Shown here in pieces: positions 24,827-35,196 of a DNA stretch of 64,000 nt (its first letter is position 1; the number at the start of each line of letters is the position of its first letter). Location: positions 59,276 through 123,275 of the forward strand of contig NZ_SISF01000028.1 of the NCBI RefSeq assembly GCF_004310285.1. The letters are read 5' to 3'. This DNA is from Agrobacterium cavarae (GTDB lineage: Bacteria > Pseudomonadota > Alphaproteobacteria > Rhizobiales > Rhizobiaceae). The notes under the pieces were generated by a model. That model ran no database searches. It was not told where the DNA came from and was given only the letters and a program-made list of their open reading frames with translations. The translations under genes were made by a program, and so were the position numbers.

Positions 24827-26299
24827 TTACGCGGCGCTTCCAACCTCTGGCCCGGCTTTCGCAGCGTCTCGACCAACCCTCTTCGCCTCGTACATGGCGG
24901 TATCAGCGCGGGCCAAAAGGTTCTCCGGCGTCGTTCCATCGGTCGGATAGAACGCCGTTCCCATCGAACAGGTCACAGTAATCGCGCCTGTCGAAATTGC
25001 GATCGGCTCCTGCACCGCTTGGCGAATGGCTTCAAGCCGCGTCATCACCCCGGCTTCATCTCGTTTGGGATTGCTGAAGATGATGGCGAACTCGTCACCA
25101 CCAAGGCGCACCGCAATATCCGAAGCACGAACGTTTTTGGTGATACGTTCGGCGATGGCACGAAGAACATCGTCCCCTGCTGCGTGTCCGTGGAGATCGT
25201 TGATCTGCTTGAACTTATCGACATCGAGATAGGTGGTTGCCACCAGACGACCCTCCCGCTTCGCCTCGTGAAGCGCTCGGCGGAACTGGCCCCAGAAGAG
25301 ATTGCGGTTCGACAGACCGGTCAGCGGATCGTGGTGAGCCATGTAATGTACACGTTCTTCGGCACGGCGGCGGTCGATCGCGATCCCGGCAATATTGGTT
25401 GCCATGTCGATGATTTCTTTTTCCGTCTCTGTCGGCATGCGAACCGCTTTGGAGTAGAGCGCGAATGTTCCGAGCAGAACGTTGTTGTTGCCTATGACAG
25501 GCGTGGACCAGCAGGAGCGAAGGCCATGGGGCTTGACCGCTTCGACATAATTGGTCCAGAGCGGATTTTCCAGCGTGTCGCTGACATAGACAGGCTCTCT
25601 GCGAAAGGCGGCCGTGCCACAGGAGCCATTGGTCGGCCCGACGGGAACACCATCCACTTTCGACACATATTCTTTCGGTAGCGACGGTGCCGCGCCGTTG
25701 CGCAGCAATGCCGTCTTCTCGTCCAGCAACAGGACCGAACCACAGACATGGTCCAGCAGGCTTTCGACCTCGCGCACCACGGCGGCGAGGATATCCTTGA
25801 GGGGCTTTCCCTTGACGATCATTTCCAGGAGAGCAGCATGGCTTTTGCGCATGGTTTCTTGACGCTTGGTCAGGGTGATCTCGCGTGAAACGCCGGCAAG
25901 CCCCACCGGCGTACCATCATCATCGCGTAGAATGATGCGTGTGCCCGAGTACCAGCGTGTTGTTCCGTCGTCTGCGGCGATCGGCTCTTCGGCATCGTAG
26001 ACATTGGTATTGTTGGAAAGGATGCGGCGATCCAGGCGATCGATACAATCGGCAACTTGCTTCGGCGCGAGGTCGAAGATCGTCAATGTGCGCCCGTCCA
26101 GGTAATCCCGCTCGTGGCCGAGTGAGGCAAGGGCGGCGGCGTTCATGTACTCGTACCGGCCTTCGCAATCCTTGATGAAAACCATTTCGGGTACGTTATC
26201 GAGCAAGAAAGTCAGACCGTGCCGGTGGATGTAAGACATCGGGATTTGGAGAGATGGCGCCGATGATGTTGACGGTATTGGACCGTTTTCTTCACGCAT
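24827..26299 (-). CDS. PAS-GAF-GGDEF diguanylate cyclase
   Basis: A 490-residue cytosolic sensor enzyme. A PAS domain at about residues 25-150 (LLDNVPEMVFIKDCEGRYEYMN) ends in a PAC motif (GTPVGLAGVSREITLTKRQE). A GAF domain spans about 155-310 (LKDILAAVVREVESLLDHVCGSVLLLDE, GLRSCWSTPVIG). A GGDEF domain closes it (HDPLTGLSNRNLF, YLDVDKFKQIND, VRLGGDEFAII) with an intact RASD inhibitory site five residues upstream. It should make c-di-GMP in response to an unknown small ligand or redox/oxygen cue. The start at 26299 has GGAG nine bases upstream; an in-frame ATG at 26314 lacks a site. It is convergent with marR. Confidence 0.9.
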   Translation of the reverse strand: MREENGPIPSTSSAPSLQIPMSYIHRHGLTFLLDNVPEMVFIKDCEGRYEYMNAAALASLGHERDYLDGRTLTIFDLAPKQVADCIDRLDRRILSNNTNVYDAEEPIAADDGTTRWYSGTRIILRDDDGTPVGLAGVSREITLTKRQETMRKSHAALLEMIVKGKPLKDILAAVVREVESLLDHVCGSVLLLDEKTALLRNGAAPSLPKEYVSKVDGVPVGPTNGSCGTAAFRREPVYVSDTLENPLWTNYVEAVKPHGLRSCWSTPVIGNNNVLLGTFALYSKAVRMPTETEKEIIDMATNIAGIAIDRRRAEERVHYMAHHDPLTGLSNRNLFWGQFRRALHEAKREGRLVATTYLDVDKFKQINDLHGHAAGDDVLRAIAERITKNVRASDIAVRLGGDEFAIIFSNPKRDEAGVMTRLEAIRQAVQEPIAISTGAITVTCSMGTAFYPTDGTTPENLLARADTAMYEAKRVGRDAAKAGPEVGSAA

Positions 26300-26616
26300 C
26301 TTATAAAACTCCATTAAAATTCTTCAGTCTGGTGCATTTGCTTATGATCGATGGTCAGCACAAACGGGCTGGAGAGCAATGGGATTTAGCCTACAGAAGA
26401 TATACTTATACTGAATTAACAAAATTCAGTCTCTACCGTCTGCCGTCACCGCGGCTCTCTCCTAGTAATACTGTCAATATTGCATTCTTTTTATTAGGAT
26501 TCCTACATATATCAGAATCTCGCCAGCTGAACTACACCTCCTGTCGAAACGTGACATAAACGTTGGATTCGGCCAGAAATGGCTCTAACGTCCTACAAAA
26601 ATGAGAGGGTTTTGCA
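26300..26616. promoter_or_regulatory. AT-rich divergent region with a perfect dyad
   Basis: This 317-base gap between the PAS-GAF-GGDEF gene and the GST gene is clearly more AT-rich than its surroundings. It contains ACTGAATT (26410-26417) inverted by AATTCAGT (26423-26430) around AACAA, a plausible repressor site. No open frame with a start site is convincing. Confidence 0.4.
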
Positions 26617-27276
26617 GTGCTGACAATTTATGGCGTCTATCGCTCCCGGGCCACGCGGACATTATGGCTTGCAGGAGAACTGGATATTGCGTTCGACCAT
26701 GTGCCCGTCATCCAGGCGCGGCGGCTCGCCGACCCGATGGCAGCCGATGCGCCGCTCAACACGCTGACGCCCTCCTATCTGGCCATCAACCCGATGGGAA
26801 CGATCCCCTGCATCGACGATGACGGCATGGTGCTTTACGAGTCGATGGCGATCAATCTCTATCTGGCGCGGAAATACGGCACGTCCGTCGCGCCAAAAGA
26901 CGCGGCGGAAGATGCGCATATGCTGCAATGGTCCTTCTTCGCCGCGACGGAAATCGAGACGAATTCGCTGAAGATCTCTTCGACCTTTGCCGAGGGCCTG
27001 GCCGACAGCGAAACCGGCAAGGCCGTCATCGAGGTAGCAGCGCGCATGTTGCGCCGGCCCTTTCGCGTGCTGGAACAGCACTTGGCGGACAAAGACTATC
27101 TGGTCGGCGACCGCTTCACCGTTGCCGATCTGAACGCTGCGGAAGTGGTTCGCTACGCACAGACGCACGCGCCGCTTTTTGATGCGCATCCTGCCGTGAA
27201 GGCATGGCTGGAGCGCTGCCAGTCCCGCCCGGCCTTCAAGGCAATGTGGGATGCGCGAGCTGCCGAACCGGCTTAA
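26617..27276 (+). CDS. Glutathione S-transferase family protein
   Basis: A 219-residue cytosolic GST. The thioredoxin-like N-domain ([30 protein letters not shown]) carries Ser and Arg residues at the glutathione site, with the cis-Pro loop [31 protein letters not shown]. The helical C-domain contains the N-capping box [13 protein letters not shown] near residue 165. The start is GTG with GAGAGG eight bases upstream. The substrate is unknown. It is convergent with the asparaginase gene. Confidence 0.88.
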   Translation: MLTIYGVYRSRATRTLWLAGELDIAFDHVPVIQARRLADPMAADAPLNTLTPSYLAINPMGTIPCIDDDGMVLYESMAINLYLARKYGTSVAPKDAAEDAHMLQWSFFAATEIETNSLKISSTFAEGLADSETGKAVIEVAARMLRRPFRVLEQHLADKDYLVGDRFTVADLNAAEVVRYAQTHAPLFDAHPAVKAWLERCQSRPAFKAMWDARAAEPA

Positions 27277-27283
27277 GCGCTCA

Positions 27284-27348
27284 AGCATCGACCCGGAAAT
27301 CGGAATCGATTTCCGGAAAGTAAGATGTTTTAAATCAAAGTGTTAGAG
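27284..27348 (-). repeat. Dispersed repeat, copy C (partial)
   Basis: Reads AGCATCGACCCGGAAATCGG...CGATTTCCGGAAAG...TTAGAG on the plus strand, matching by eye the same portion of 38806-38880. It lacks the GCGTCC/GGACGC half. It lies between the convergent GST and asparaginase genes and runs into the last codons of the latter. Confidence 0.6.
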
Positions 27349-28342
27349 CCGACGTTACACGGATGTCACCGACATGGATGCCGTTCCAGTTCCTCATGGA
27401 GCGGTTCGCGATCGCGTCGAGAGCATGCGCTTCCACGCTCTCCTTTTCGACGTACCGCGCCAATAGAGCGGCAATCATCGCTTCGGCGGCACGGGTCGTG
27501 CCGTCCTCGCATTTGACCGCGATGGCCAATCCCTTCTCCGGAAGGATGCCGACAAAAACCCCTTCGGCGCCGGTCTTCGCAAAAATCTTACCCGGGGCGA
27601 TTTCCATGAGCTTGGTGCAGGTGCGGCCCGCTCCCGCAACGTAAAAGGGCTCTGCCATACAAGCCTCGATCAGCCGACGCGAGGCCTGAGCGCGGATCGG
27701 CTCCAGCCCTTGCCCGGTCGCCATCTTGGCAAAACCGTGCGCCAGTGATTTTAGCGGTACGGCATAGGCCGGGATGGAGCATCCATCGATGCCGCAACTG
27801 TCCTCGGCGACGGCAGCGCCCGTGAGGCTTTCCATCGTCGCGCGGATTTCGCGCTGCAGCGGGTGCTCGGCATTGAGGTAACCCTTCGTCTCGATGCGAT
27901 TGTGGCTGCAGGCGCAGATGAAGCCGGAATGTTTGCCGGAACAGTTGTTGTGCAGCGCCGTCGGCTTCTCCATGCTGCGCGCCTGGCCTATCAGCGCCTT
28001 CTGGTCGAGCGACCAGTGCGCACCACATTCCAGCGCGCTGAGATCATGGCCCGCCCGTGCGAGCATCGATGCCGCCAGTTCCACATGCGCCTCTTCTCCC
28101 GAATGGGATGCGCAGGACAATGCGAGCTCTCGGTTGCCGAAACCGTAAGCATCCGCAGCACCGCTTTCCACCATGAACAAGGCCTGCATGGCCTTACATG
28201 CGGAACGCGGGAAGACCACGCTCTCGGCATCGCCTGCCGAAAAGACAACCTTGCCATCGCCATCCACCACGACGGCCGTGCCTCGATGGCGGCTTTCGAC
28301 GAGGTTGCCGCGGGTGATCTCAACGGTAACGGGGTTGTGCAT
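27335..28342 (-). CDS. L-asparaginase, Rhizobium etli type (class 3)
   Basis: A 335-residue enzyme hydrolysing L-asparagine to aspartate and ammonia. It is not of the E. coli AnsA/AnsB type. The SxxK pair PRSACKAMQ (Ser47, Lys50), the zinc-site segments NNCSGKHSG and GIDGCSIPAY, and SCASHSGEEAH match the R. etli ReAIV/ReAV group, where these residues form the active and zinc sites. Length is standard. GAGG lies eight bases before the ATG. It is divergent from the DUF3750 gene; the two starts are about 75 bases apart. Confidence 0.9.
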   Translation of the reverse strand: MHNPVTVEITRGNLVESRHRGTAVVVDGDGKVVFSAGDAESVVFPRSACKAMQALFMVESGAADAYGFGNRELALSCASHSGEEAHVELAASMLARAGHDLSALECGAHWSLDQKALIGQARSMEKPTALHNNCSGKHSGFICACSHNRIETKGYLNAEHPLQREIRATMESLTGAAVAEDSCGIDGCSIPAYAVPLKSLAHGFAKMATGQGLEPIRAQASRRLIEACMAEPFYVAGAGRTCTKLMEIAPGKIFAKTGAEGVFVGILPEKGLAIAVKCEDGTTRAAEAMIAALLARYVEKESVEAHALDAIANRSMRNWNGIHVGDIRVTSALTL

Positions 28343-28416
28343 GATGCCGGCCTCAAAAAATTCGAAATGCGATCCCTATCTAACCCTATTGTTCGCATCA
28401 TGCACGGGGCACTCCA

Positions 28417-29196
28417 TTGAAATTTGCCAAGCGGTTTCTGGCCGTCGTTTTTCTCGTCTATCTCCTGCCTGCCCTCGCCTCTGCGGGTCTGTGGGTAATG
28501 AAGGACCATCCCACCGGCTACCGCAATGCGCGCTGGTCTTCCGCGGGCATTCTGCCGGATGCGGCCATGGACAAGCCCGCGGCGATCTATGTCTACTCGG
28601 CCATGACCGGCGGCTTCAAAGGCTCGATTGCCAGCCACGCCTGGATCGTGATGAAGCCGGAGGGTGCTGCGAGCTATGAGCGCTACGACAAGGTCGGCTG
28701 GGGCTCACCCATCCGCCGCAATGCCTACGCGCCGGATGCCTACTGGTATTCGAACATGCCCCGCAAGGTTCTGGAAATGCACGGTGAAGAAGCCGAGAGG
28801 CTGATCCCGAAAATCCAGCAGGCGATCGCCGACTATCCTTATGCCAAGGCAGGGGGCTACCGGATTTACCCTGGCCCTAATTCCAATACCTTTATTGCCC
28901 ATGTTCTGCGCAGCGTGCCGGAACTCGGCGTGGTGCTGCCACCCGACGCCGTCGGCCGCGACTACCTGCCGAACGGCGAGTTCGTCCATATTGCCGAGGA
29001 TTGGAAGGATGTCAGCATTTCGCTCGGTGGACTGTTTGGACTGTCCGCCGGTTTACGCAGCGGCTTTGAAATCAATTTTCTCGGCCTCGTCGCTGGCATC
29101 GACGTCCAGAACCCCGGCATCAAGATCCCGGGGCTCGGTTACTTCGGCGTCAACTCGTTCGAACCGGCGCCGGAGCGCGCACCCGGCTCTGCCTGA
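28417..29196 (+). CDS. DUF3750 protein, probably membrane-anchored
   Basis: A 259-residue protein with an N-terminal signal or anchor helix (FLAVVFLVYLLPALASAGLW). The DUF3750 core includes SHAWIVMKPEGA, YERYDKVGWGSP, YRIYPGPNSNTFIAHVLRSVPEL and LPPDAVGRDY. The His-Asn-Ser pattern resembles a cysteine/serine-hydrolase fold, but function is unknown. The start is TTG (the only in-frame option near the signal) and the ribosome site is poor. The last 58 bases overlap antisense with the ClC gene. Confidence 0.8.
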   Translation: MKFAKRFLAVVFLVYLLPALASAGLWVMKDHPTGYRNARWSSAGILPDAAMDKPAAIYVYSAMTGGFKGSIASHAWIVMKPEGAASYERYDKVGWGSPIRRNAYAPDAYWYSNMPRKVLEMHGEEAERLIPKIQQAIADYPYAKAGGYRIYPGPNSNTFIAHVLRSVPELGVVLPPDAVGRDYLPNGEFVHIAEDWKDVSISLGGLFGLSAGLRSGFEINFLGLVAGIDVQNPGIKIPGLGYFGVNSFEPAPERAPGSA

Positions 29197-30563
29197 GTAT
29201 CGCTTTCGTGGTGCTCGGCTTCGCTCGCGCGCCTCGCCCTGATTCCCTGCGCGATGAAGACGCGCGACAGGCCGTGGTAGAGGGGCTCAGGAGAGATCAT
29301 TCGTGAGGTCAGGTAGCCCAGCATCGACGCGGCCATGATCGCGATGACGCCATCATGATTGCCCGTCATTTCCAGAATAATCACGAAAGCCGTCATCGGG
29401 GCCTGAACGACACCGGCAAAATAACCTGCCATGCCAAGGATGGCGCCGAGCGCGATGCTGCTGCCAAGAAGAGAAGAGACGGTGCTGCCGAAGCCCGCAC
29501 CTACGGAAAGCGATGGGGCGAATATGCCGCCGGGAATGCCCGACAGCATGGCAAGGAATGTCGTCATCAGCTTCTCGGCAAAGAACAACATCGGCGCGGG
29601 CTCACCTTCGACGGCCGCCCTCGCCTGCTCATAGCCGGTGCCAAAGGTCGCACCACCGCTGAGGACGCCGATGATGGCTGAGGCCAAGCCGCAGACGGCT
29701 GCAACAATCAGCATGCGCTTCAACGGAACCGTGTGCGCCCAACGGCGAATACGCTGCGAGGCGCGGAGCGCGCCCGCGCTGAAGATGGCGCCCAGAAAGC
29801 CGCCGCCGATACCGCAGATTAGAACGAGGCTCCAATCCTTCCCCGTTTGCATCATGACGGTGCTAGTGCCGAAATAGGTGTAGCTGCCGACTAGTCCGAG
29901 CGAAGCCAAACCCGAGAGGATGACGGCGGTCAGCACCAGGCCGTTGGCGCGGGACTGATAGGACCGGCTCATCTCTTCAATCGCAAAGACGACGCCGGCA
30001 AGTGGTGTGTTGAAGGCCGCAGCGATCCCTGCTGCCGATCCGGCGAGGATCAGACCCCTCGCCTGCGCCATGCCGCCAACCCGTGCGGCCAGAAGCATGA
30101 TCGAGGCGCCGACCTGTACCGTTGGTCCCTCGCGCCCTATGGATGCGCCGGACATGAGACCAACAACCGTCAGCACGATCTTACCGACGGCAAGTTTGAT
30201 CGACAACAGGCGAGACCGGTCTTCGTCATGATGGAAATGGCGCGCGGCGATGGCCTGCGGAATGCCACTTCCGCCGGAATTGGGAAACACCACCATCGCC
30301 AGCCAGGCGCAAAGAACGAAGCCAAGCGGCGTGATAATCAGAGGCAGAAGAAATGCCCACTCGCCTGACGATGTGGTCGCGGCAAAAACGTGCTGCGCCC
30401 AATCTGCCGCCTTGGCAAAGGCGACGCTGATCAGCCCTACCGCAATGGCCCCGAGCCAGAAAACGGCTCTTGGCTTCCAGATCCGCCACGATCCCCACAT
30501 GACGCGGGAACGGCGGACCATTTTCATGTTCTTGTAAGTTGCGGGCATGGTACGTTTCTGCAT
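29139..30563 (-). CDS. ClC-family chloride channel/transporter
   Basis: A roughly 474-residue inner-membrane protein with the ClC fold. Selectivity-filter motifs are GSGIPQ, GREGPTVQ (gating Glu) and GGIFAPSLSVGAGFG. AIEEMSRSY carries the internal glutamate that relays protons in ClC antiporters, suggesting H+/Cl- exchange. No CBS domain follows. The C-terminal 40 residues are acidic and low-complexity (EAEHHESDTQAEPGARSG). The start is uncertain: ATG at 30563 or 30548 or TTG at 30575, none with a good ribosome site. The 3' end overlaps DUF3750 by 58 bases. Confidence 0.88.
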   Translation of the reverse strand: MQKRTMPATYKNMKMVRRSRVMWGSWRIWKPRAVFWLGAIAVGLISVAFAKAADWAQHVFAATTSSGEWAFLLPLIITPLGFVLCAWLAMVVFPNSGGSGIPQAIAARHFHHDEDRSRLLSIKLAVGKIVLTVVGLMSGASIGREGPTVQVGASIMLLAARVGGMAQARGLILAGSAAGIAAAFNTPLAGVVFAIEEMSRSYQSRANGLVLTAVILSGLASLGLVGSYTYFGTSTVMMQTGKDWSLVLICGIGGGFLGAIFSAGALRASQRIRRWAHTVPLKRMLIVAAVCGLASAIIGVLSGGATFGTGYEQARAAVEGEPAPMLFFAEKLMTTFLAMLSGIPGGIFAPSLSVGAGFGSTVSSLLGSSIALGAILGMAGYFAGVVQAPMTAFVIILEMTGNHDGVIAIMAASMLGYLTSRMISPEPLYHGLSRVFIAQGIRARRASEAEHHESDTQAEPGARSGAGSNELTPK

Positions 30564-30680
30564 TTCAAAGGGCAAGATTTCTTATCGGACCCAGGCGCGT
30601 CGATTGCAACCATGTCTTTGACAAATGCCATGGAAAGGCGCAGATTTGCGTATCGCAATTGCAATGCAGGAGCCATTCCG

Positions 30681-30962
30681 ATGAAAAGCGCGACGCTGCC
30701 GCCCCTTCGGGTCGAGCCGGAATTTCGAGAAAAAGCACAAAGCGTCCTCAGAGAGGGCGAGACCCTGTCCAGCTTCATCGAAGAGGCCGTGCGCAAGCAG
30801 GTGGAAATCCGCAAATCGCAGGCGGAATTCATCGCCAGAGGTTTGGCATCTTTGGAGGAGGCCGAACGCACAGGGGTATATTACACGACTGAGGACGTAT
30901 TATCCTCGATGCGGCAGAAACTTGAGGCCGCTAAAGCGGCGAGAGCTTCCAAGCAAAAATGA
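30681..30962 (+). CDS. YlcI/YnfO-type antitoxin of a ParE-family pair
   Basis: A 93-residue protein. A ribbon-helix-helix-like start (LPPLRVEPEFREKAQSVLREGETLSSFIEEAVRKQVEIRKS) is followed by an acidic-basic tail (ARGLASLEEAERTGVYYTTEDVLSSMRQKLEAAKAARASK) that would wrap the toxin. AGGAG lies eight bases before the ATG. It overlaps the toxin start by four bases (ATGA), the usual translational coupling. A TTGACA box at 30618 and a GCAATTGC palindrome just upstream (about 30655) are candidates for promoter and operator. Confidence 0.82.
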   Translation: MKSATLPPLRVEPEFREKAQSVLREGETLSSFIEEAVRKQVEIRKSQAEFIARGLASLEEAERTGVYYTTEDVLSSMRQKLEAAKAARASKQK

Positions 30963-31258
30963 CTTATACTCTCCGGTACACCGCCGAAGCGCTGGAAGAC
31001 TTTGATCGCAATTACGATTACCTGATCGAATATGACATCGAGACCGCCGCACGGGCCCTAAGGGCAATAAGCGCAGGGCTTGGTATTCTGGTTGATTTTC
31101 CCTTCAGCTGCCGCCGCGCAGATGGTGGAACCAGCGTTATGCGCGAGCTCCTTGTTCCATTCGGCTCATCAGGTTATGTGGTTCTCTTCCGTATCGACGG
31201 TCCGGAAACCGTTACGATAGCCGCAGTCCGCCACCAGCGCGAAGACGACTATCATTGA
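30959..31258 (+). CDS. ParE/RelE-superfamily toxin
   Basis: A 99-residue toxin. The fold signature is visible: YTAEALEDFDRNYDYLIEYD helices, then LVDFPFSCRRADGGTSVMRELLVPFGSSGYVVLFRIDGPETVTIAAVRHQREDDYH with the C-terminal Arg-His typical of ParE. ParE members poison gyrase, RelE members cleave mRNA; the sequence fits ParE better. It is coupled to the antitoxin by a four-base overlap. It is convergent with betA, with repeat copy D between. Confidence 0.85.
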   Translation: MTYTLRYTAEALEDFDRNYDYLIEYDIETAARALRAISAGLGILVDFPFSCRRADGGTSVMRELLVPFGSSGYVVLFRIDGPETVTIAAVRHQREDDYH

Positions 31259-31285
31259 GCCCTACGCATCGTGGTTTCAAAGACA

Positions 31286-31323
31286 TAGAGCGTCCCTCGC
31301 ATCCAAAAGGACGCGCGGAGCTC
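31286..31323 (-). repeat. Dispersed repeat, copy D (stem half only)
   Basis: ATAGAGCGTCC...GGACGCGCGGAGCT matches the GCGTCC/GGACGC portion of copy B (38870-38905). It lies between the convergent parE and betA stops and touches the betA stop codon. The second block of the repeat is missing. Confidence 0.6.
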
Positions 31324-32975
31324 TAGCGATCGCTGACCGCCGCCCGCGGATTGACCCAGGGCTCCTGATTTGACCGCGGCAGCGGCTGTCGACCGAGAAT
31401 ATGATCGGCGGCCTTTTCTCCTGTCATGATCGACGGTGCATTGAGGTTGCCATAGGTCACATGCGGGAAGATCGAGCTATCCGCCACGCGCAGGCCATCG
31501 ACCCCAATGACGCGGCATTCTGGATCGACGACGGCCAAAGGATCGTCCTTGGCGCCCATCCGGCAGGTGCCGCAGGGGTGGTAGGCACTTTCGAGATGTT
31601 CACGCAGGAAGGCGTCGATCTCCGCATCGGACTGAACCTTTTCGCCCGGCTGGATTTCAGGACCGCGGAACTCGTCGAAGGCTTTCTGGCTGAAAATCTC
31701 GCGCGTAAGGAGCACGCAATGGCGGAATTTCTCCCAGTCTTCTGCATGGCTCATATAGTTGAAACGGATCACCGGGTCGTCCTTCGGATCAGACGATCGA
31801 AGCTTAACGTCGCCGCGGGATTTCGACAGATTGTAGCCGACATGCACCTGGAAGCCATGGCTCTTAGCGGCAGCCTTGCCGTCGTAGGAAATGGCGACGG
31901 GGAGGAAATGAAACTGGATATCCGGCTGCTTCAATCCTGGTGCGGAGCGCAGGAAGGCGCAGGCCTCGAACTGGTTGGAGGCACCAAGCCCGCCCTTGGT
32001 CATCAGCCACTGCGCACCCGCCACGCCCTGCCAGAACCAGGGAAGCCATGAATAGAGCGATACAGGCTTGGTCGAGACCTGCTGGAAGTAGAATTCCATA
32101 TGATCCTGCAGATTGGCGCCAACGCCGGGGCGGTCCACTTCCACCTCGATACCCATGTCCTGCAAATGCTGCGCCGGACCGATGCCGGAAAGCATCAGCA
32201 GTTTCGGCGAGTTGAAGGACGAGGCCGCGACGATCACTTCGCGGTTTGCGCTTATCGTCTCGACGGCACCCTTGCGTTCAATCTCGACTCCTGTCGCGCG
32301 GCCATTCTCGATCACGATTTTACGCGCAAAGCCGTGCACGAGCGTGACATTACCGCGCTTCAGAGCCGGCCTCAGATACGCGTTTGCCGCGGACCAGCGA
32401 CGACCGTCATGGATCGTCTGCTCCATCAGGCCGAAGCCTTCCTGCTTCGAACCGTTGTAATCATCTGTCAGTTCGAACCCGGCCTGTGCGCCAGCCTGAA
32501 TGAAGGCATGGAACAGAGGGTTCTTCACGGGACCTCGCTGTACATGCAGCGGCCCATCCGTGCCGCGCCAGCCTTGCTCGCCGCCATGGCTATGCTCCAT
32601 GCGCTTGAAGTAAGGCAGTACATCCGCATAGGCCCAGCCCTGCGCACCCTGTTCCTCCCAGCGGTTGAAGTCTTCCGCGTGACCACGGACATAGACAAGT
32701 CCGTTGATGGAGGATGAGCCGCCAATGACCTTGCCGCGGGGTGCGGTGATGCGGCGATTGTTGAGGTTCGGCTCCGGCTCGGAGAGATACCCCCAATTGT
32801 AGCGCTTCATGCTCATCGGCCAGGCCAGTGCCGCCGGCATCTGGATGAATGGCCCGAAATCCGACCCGCCTGCCTCGATGACGATGACAGAATACTTGCC
32901 GTCTTCCGACAGGCGATAGGCCATGGCTGAGCCAGCGGACCCGGAACCGACAATGACGAAATCTGCCTGCTGCAT
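31323..32975 (-). CDS. betA: Choline dehydrogenase
   Basis: A 550-residue FAD-dependent GMC oxidoreductase that oxidises choline to betaine aldehyde at the membrane. The FAD motif is [20 protein letters not shown] (residues 5-24). GMC signature 1 lies around [23 protein letters not shown], and the C-terminal catalytic His region is [12 protein letters not shown] and [26 protein letters not shown]. Length equals typical BetA. It is the last gene of betI-betB-betA, 103 bases after betB. With betB it makes the osmoprotectant glycine betaine, also a carbon source in rhizobia. Confidence 0.96.
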   Translation of the reverse strand: MQQADFVIVGSGSAGSAMAYRLSEDGKYSVIVIEAGGSDFGPFIQMPAALAWPMSMKRYNWGYLSEPEPNLNNRRITAPRGKVIGGSSSINGLVYVRGHAEDFNRWEEQGAQGWAYADVLPYFKRMEHSHGGEQGWRGTDGPLHVQRGPVKNPLFHAFIQAGAQAGFELTDDYNGSKQEGFGLMEQTIHDGRRWSAANAYLRPALKRGNVTLVHGFARKIVIENGRATGVEIERKGAVETISANREVIVAASSFNSPKLLMLSGIGPAQHLQDMGIEVEVDRPGVGANLQDHMEFYFQQVSTKPVSLYSWLPWFWQGVAGAQWLMTKGGLGASNQFEACAFLRSAPGLKQPDIQFHFLPVAISYDGKAAAKSHGFQVHVGYNLSKSRGDVKLRSSDPKDDPVIRFNYMSHAEDWEKFRHCVLLTREIFSQKAFDEFRGPEIQPGEKVQSDAEIDAFLREHLESAYHPCGTCRMGAKDDPLAVVDPECRVIGVDGLRVADSSIFPHVTYGNLNAPSIMTGEKAADHILGRQPLPRSNQEPWVNPRAAVSDR

Positions 32976-33078
32976 CTGTTATCTCTCTTGGTGTTAATCA
33001 CCCGCCGTCAGCGCCGAAAGGCGACTGGCGGGTAGCCGGATCGATTGGATACTCCCTGAGCAGGGGAGCAGCGCGCCA

Positions 33079-34548
33079 TCAATAGGGCGCTTCGACTTTG
33101 CCTGTTGCCACGTAGATCGTCTTCAACTCACTGTAATGATTGAGGGCTGCGGCTGAATTTTCGCGGCCGAAGCCGGATTGCTTGGAGCCGCCGAAGGGCA
33201 TTTCGACCGGGCACAGATTGTAGGTGTTGATCCAGAGCGTGCCGGCCTCCAACTGGTCAACGACGCGATGCGCACGCGACAGATCAGCGGTGAAGACGCC
33301 GCCCGCGAGGCCAAATTCGGTCGCGTTGGCGCGGGCAATGACCTCGTCTTCATCGTCGAAATCCAGCACGCACATCACCGGCCCGAAGATCTCCTCGCGG
33401 GCAATGGTCATGTCGTCCTTCACATCGGCAAAGACGGTCGGCTGCACGTAATAGCCCTGGCCGGAGATATTGTTGGGAATGCCGCCACCGCTCACGAGCG
33501 TTGCGCCTTCTGCCTTGCCCTTCTCCATATAGGCCAGCACCTTCTCCTGCTGCGCCTTCGAGACGAGCGGGCCGATCTGGGTTGTCTCATCCATGGGGTC
33601 GCCAATGATCATGGCGTCGGTGCGGCTCTTGAGATTGTCGAGGAAACGTTGTTTCGCACCCCGCTGAACGAAGACGCGCGTCCCATTGGAGCAGACCTGC
33701 CCCGAGGAATAGAAATTGCCGAGCATGGCGCCGCCAACCGCACTTTCGATATCGGCGTCGTCGAAGACGATGAGCGGCGACTTGCCGCCGAGTTCCATCG
33801 TCACATGCTTCAGATGGCCCGCAGCCGCGGCAGCGACCTTGCGGCCCGTCGGAACCGAGCCAGTCAATGACACCTTGGCGATATCTGGATGGTTGACGAG
33901 GAGCGGGCCGGTATCGCGGTCCCCCTGAATGACGTTGAAGAGACCTTTCGGCAGTCCCGCTTCGATGAGAATTTCTGCAATCTTCAAAGCACCCAGCGGG
34001 GTGTTTTCCGATGGCTTGAAGACCATGGCGTTGCCCGCGACGAGCGCGGGCGCAGCTTTCCAGCAGGCGATCTGCTGGGGGTAGTTCCAGGCGCCGATAC
34101 CGAAGCAGACACCCAGCGGGACGCGCTTGGTATAGGCAAAATCGCCGCCGAGCGGAATATAATCGCCGTTCAACGCAGATGGCGCGATGCCGCCGAAGAA
34201 TTCGAAGCAATCAGCACCGGAGGTCGGATCAGCAACAATGGTTTCCTGAATAGGCTTGCCGGTGTCGAGCGTTTCAAGTTCGGAAAGCTCGCGGTTGCGC
34301 TCGCGCATAATGTCTGCAGCACGGCGCAGGATACGCCCGCGTGCCGTCGGGCTCATCGCCGCCCATTCTTTCTGCGCACGCTTCGCCGAGGCAATTGCCC
34401 GCTCGACAATGGCAGGGGTCGCCGCATAAATGCGCGCGATGACCTCACCGGTCGCCGGATAGATGCTTTCGATCAGCGTTCCCTTGTCGTCTTCAACATA
34501 GTCGCCATCGATGAAGTGCGAGGCTTTCGGCTGGGCTTTCAACGTCAT
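33079..34548 (-). CDS. betB: Betaine aldehyde dehydrogenase
   Basis: A 489-residue NAD(P)+-dependent ALDH converting betaine aldehyde to glycine betaine. The catalytic Cys is in [14 protein letters not shown], the general-base Glu in [11 protein letters not shown], the NAD loop in [12 protein letters not shown], and [21 protein letters not shown] holds the conserved Asn. [26 protein letters not shown] is the BADH C-terminus. The ATG at 34548 has GAGGAC about eight bases upstream; a longer frame upstream overlaps betI and is rejected. It lies 11 bases after betI. Confidence 0.96.
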   Translation of the reverse strand: MTLKAQPKASHFIDGDYVEDDKGTLIESIYPATGEVIARIYAATPAIVERAIASAKRAQKEWAAMSPTARGRILRRAADIMRERNRELSELETLDTGKPIQETIVADPTSGADCFEFFGGIAPSALNGDYIPLGGDFAYTKRVPLGVCFGIGAWNYPQQIACWKAAPALVAGNAMVFKPSENTPLGALKIAEILIEAGLPKGLFNVIQGDRDTGPLLVNHPDIAKVSLTGSVPTGRKVAAAAAGHLKHVTMELGGKSPLIVFDDADIESAVGGAMLGNFYSSGQVCSNGTRVFVQRGAKQRFLDNLKSRTDAMIIGDPMDETTQIGPLVSKAQQEKVLAYMEKGKAEGATLVSGGGIPNNISGQGYYVQPTVFADVKDDMTIAREEIFGPVMCVLDFDDEDEVIARANATEFGLAGGVFTADLSRAHRVVDQLEAGTLWINTYNLCPVEMPFGGSKQSGFGRENSAAALNHYSELKTIYVATGKVEAPY

Positions 34549-34559
34549 GATCAGTGTCC

Positions 34560-35171
34560 TCAAAGAATGCGGGTGGACGGCTTGTTGTCCAAAAAGCGTT
34601 TCAGCTGCACGTCGAAGTAATCTTCGACCAGAGCGCCCGCGGCGGAGATGCCAAGCGGTGCGGCATGCAGACTGTGGCGAATATAAAGCCCGTCGATCAG
34701 TGCCGCTGCCCCTTCCGCGATCCTTGCCGCGTCGTCGGGCGGGCAAAGACGACCGAGGCTATGCATGATGTTGGAGCGAAGGCGCTTGGTATAGACGACG
34801 AGAAGACGGCGGGTTTCTTCCGAGCGCTGCGCCTCGACGTAAAAGGCCAGCCACGCCGCCACCGTTTCCTGGGTGAACTGGTCGCTTTGAAACGACACCC
34901 GCACGATAGCACTGAGGCGCTCGCGTGCGCCGGAGGCCCGTGTCAACGCCGCAACCGCATCCCGCCGCAAATCCCGCAACAGGCTGCGGATCGTCTCCAG
35001 CAGGAGTTGCTGCTTGCTGCCGAAGTAATGGTGCGCGAGGGCCGCCGAGACCCCCGCCTCTCGTGCGATGTCCGACATCGTCACATTCAGCGAACCATGA
35101 TGGCCTATGGTGCGTAGAGCTGCATCGACCAGCGCTTTGCGCCGCAATGGCTCCATTCCGACTTTGGGCAT
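34560..35171 (-). CDS. betI: TetR-family choline-responsive repressor
   Basis: A 203-residue TetR regulator. [57 protein letters not shown] is the BetI N-terminal HTH almost to the residue. The C-terminal domain contains [28 protein letters not shown], as in BetI. The ATG at 35171 follows GGAG. It is first gene of the operon and should repress betIBA until choline binds. A 26-base dyad lies 25 bases upstream of the start. Confidence 0.95.
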   Translation of the reverse strand: MPKVGMEPLRRKALVDAALRTIGHHGSLNVTMSDIAREAGVSAALAHHYFGSKQQLLLETIRSLLRDLRRDAVAALTRASGARERLSAIVRVSFQSDQFTQETVAAWLAFYVEAQRSEETRRLLVVYTKRLRSNIMHSLGRLCPPDDAARIAEGAAALIDGLYIRHSLHAAPLGISAAGALVEDYFDVQLKRFLDNKPSTRIL

Positions 35172-35196
35172 ACCGATCTCCTTTGGGTCTTTTTTA

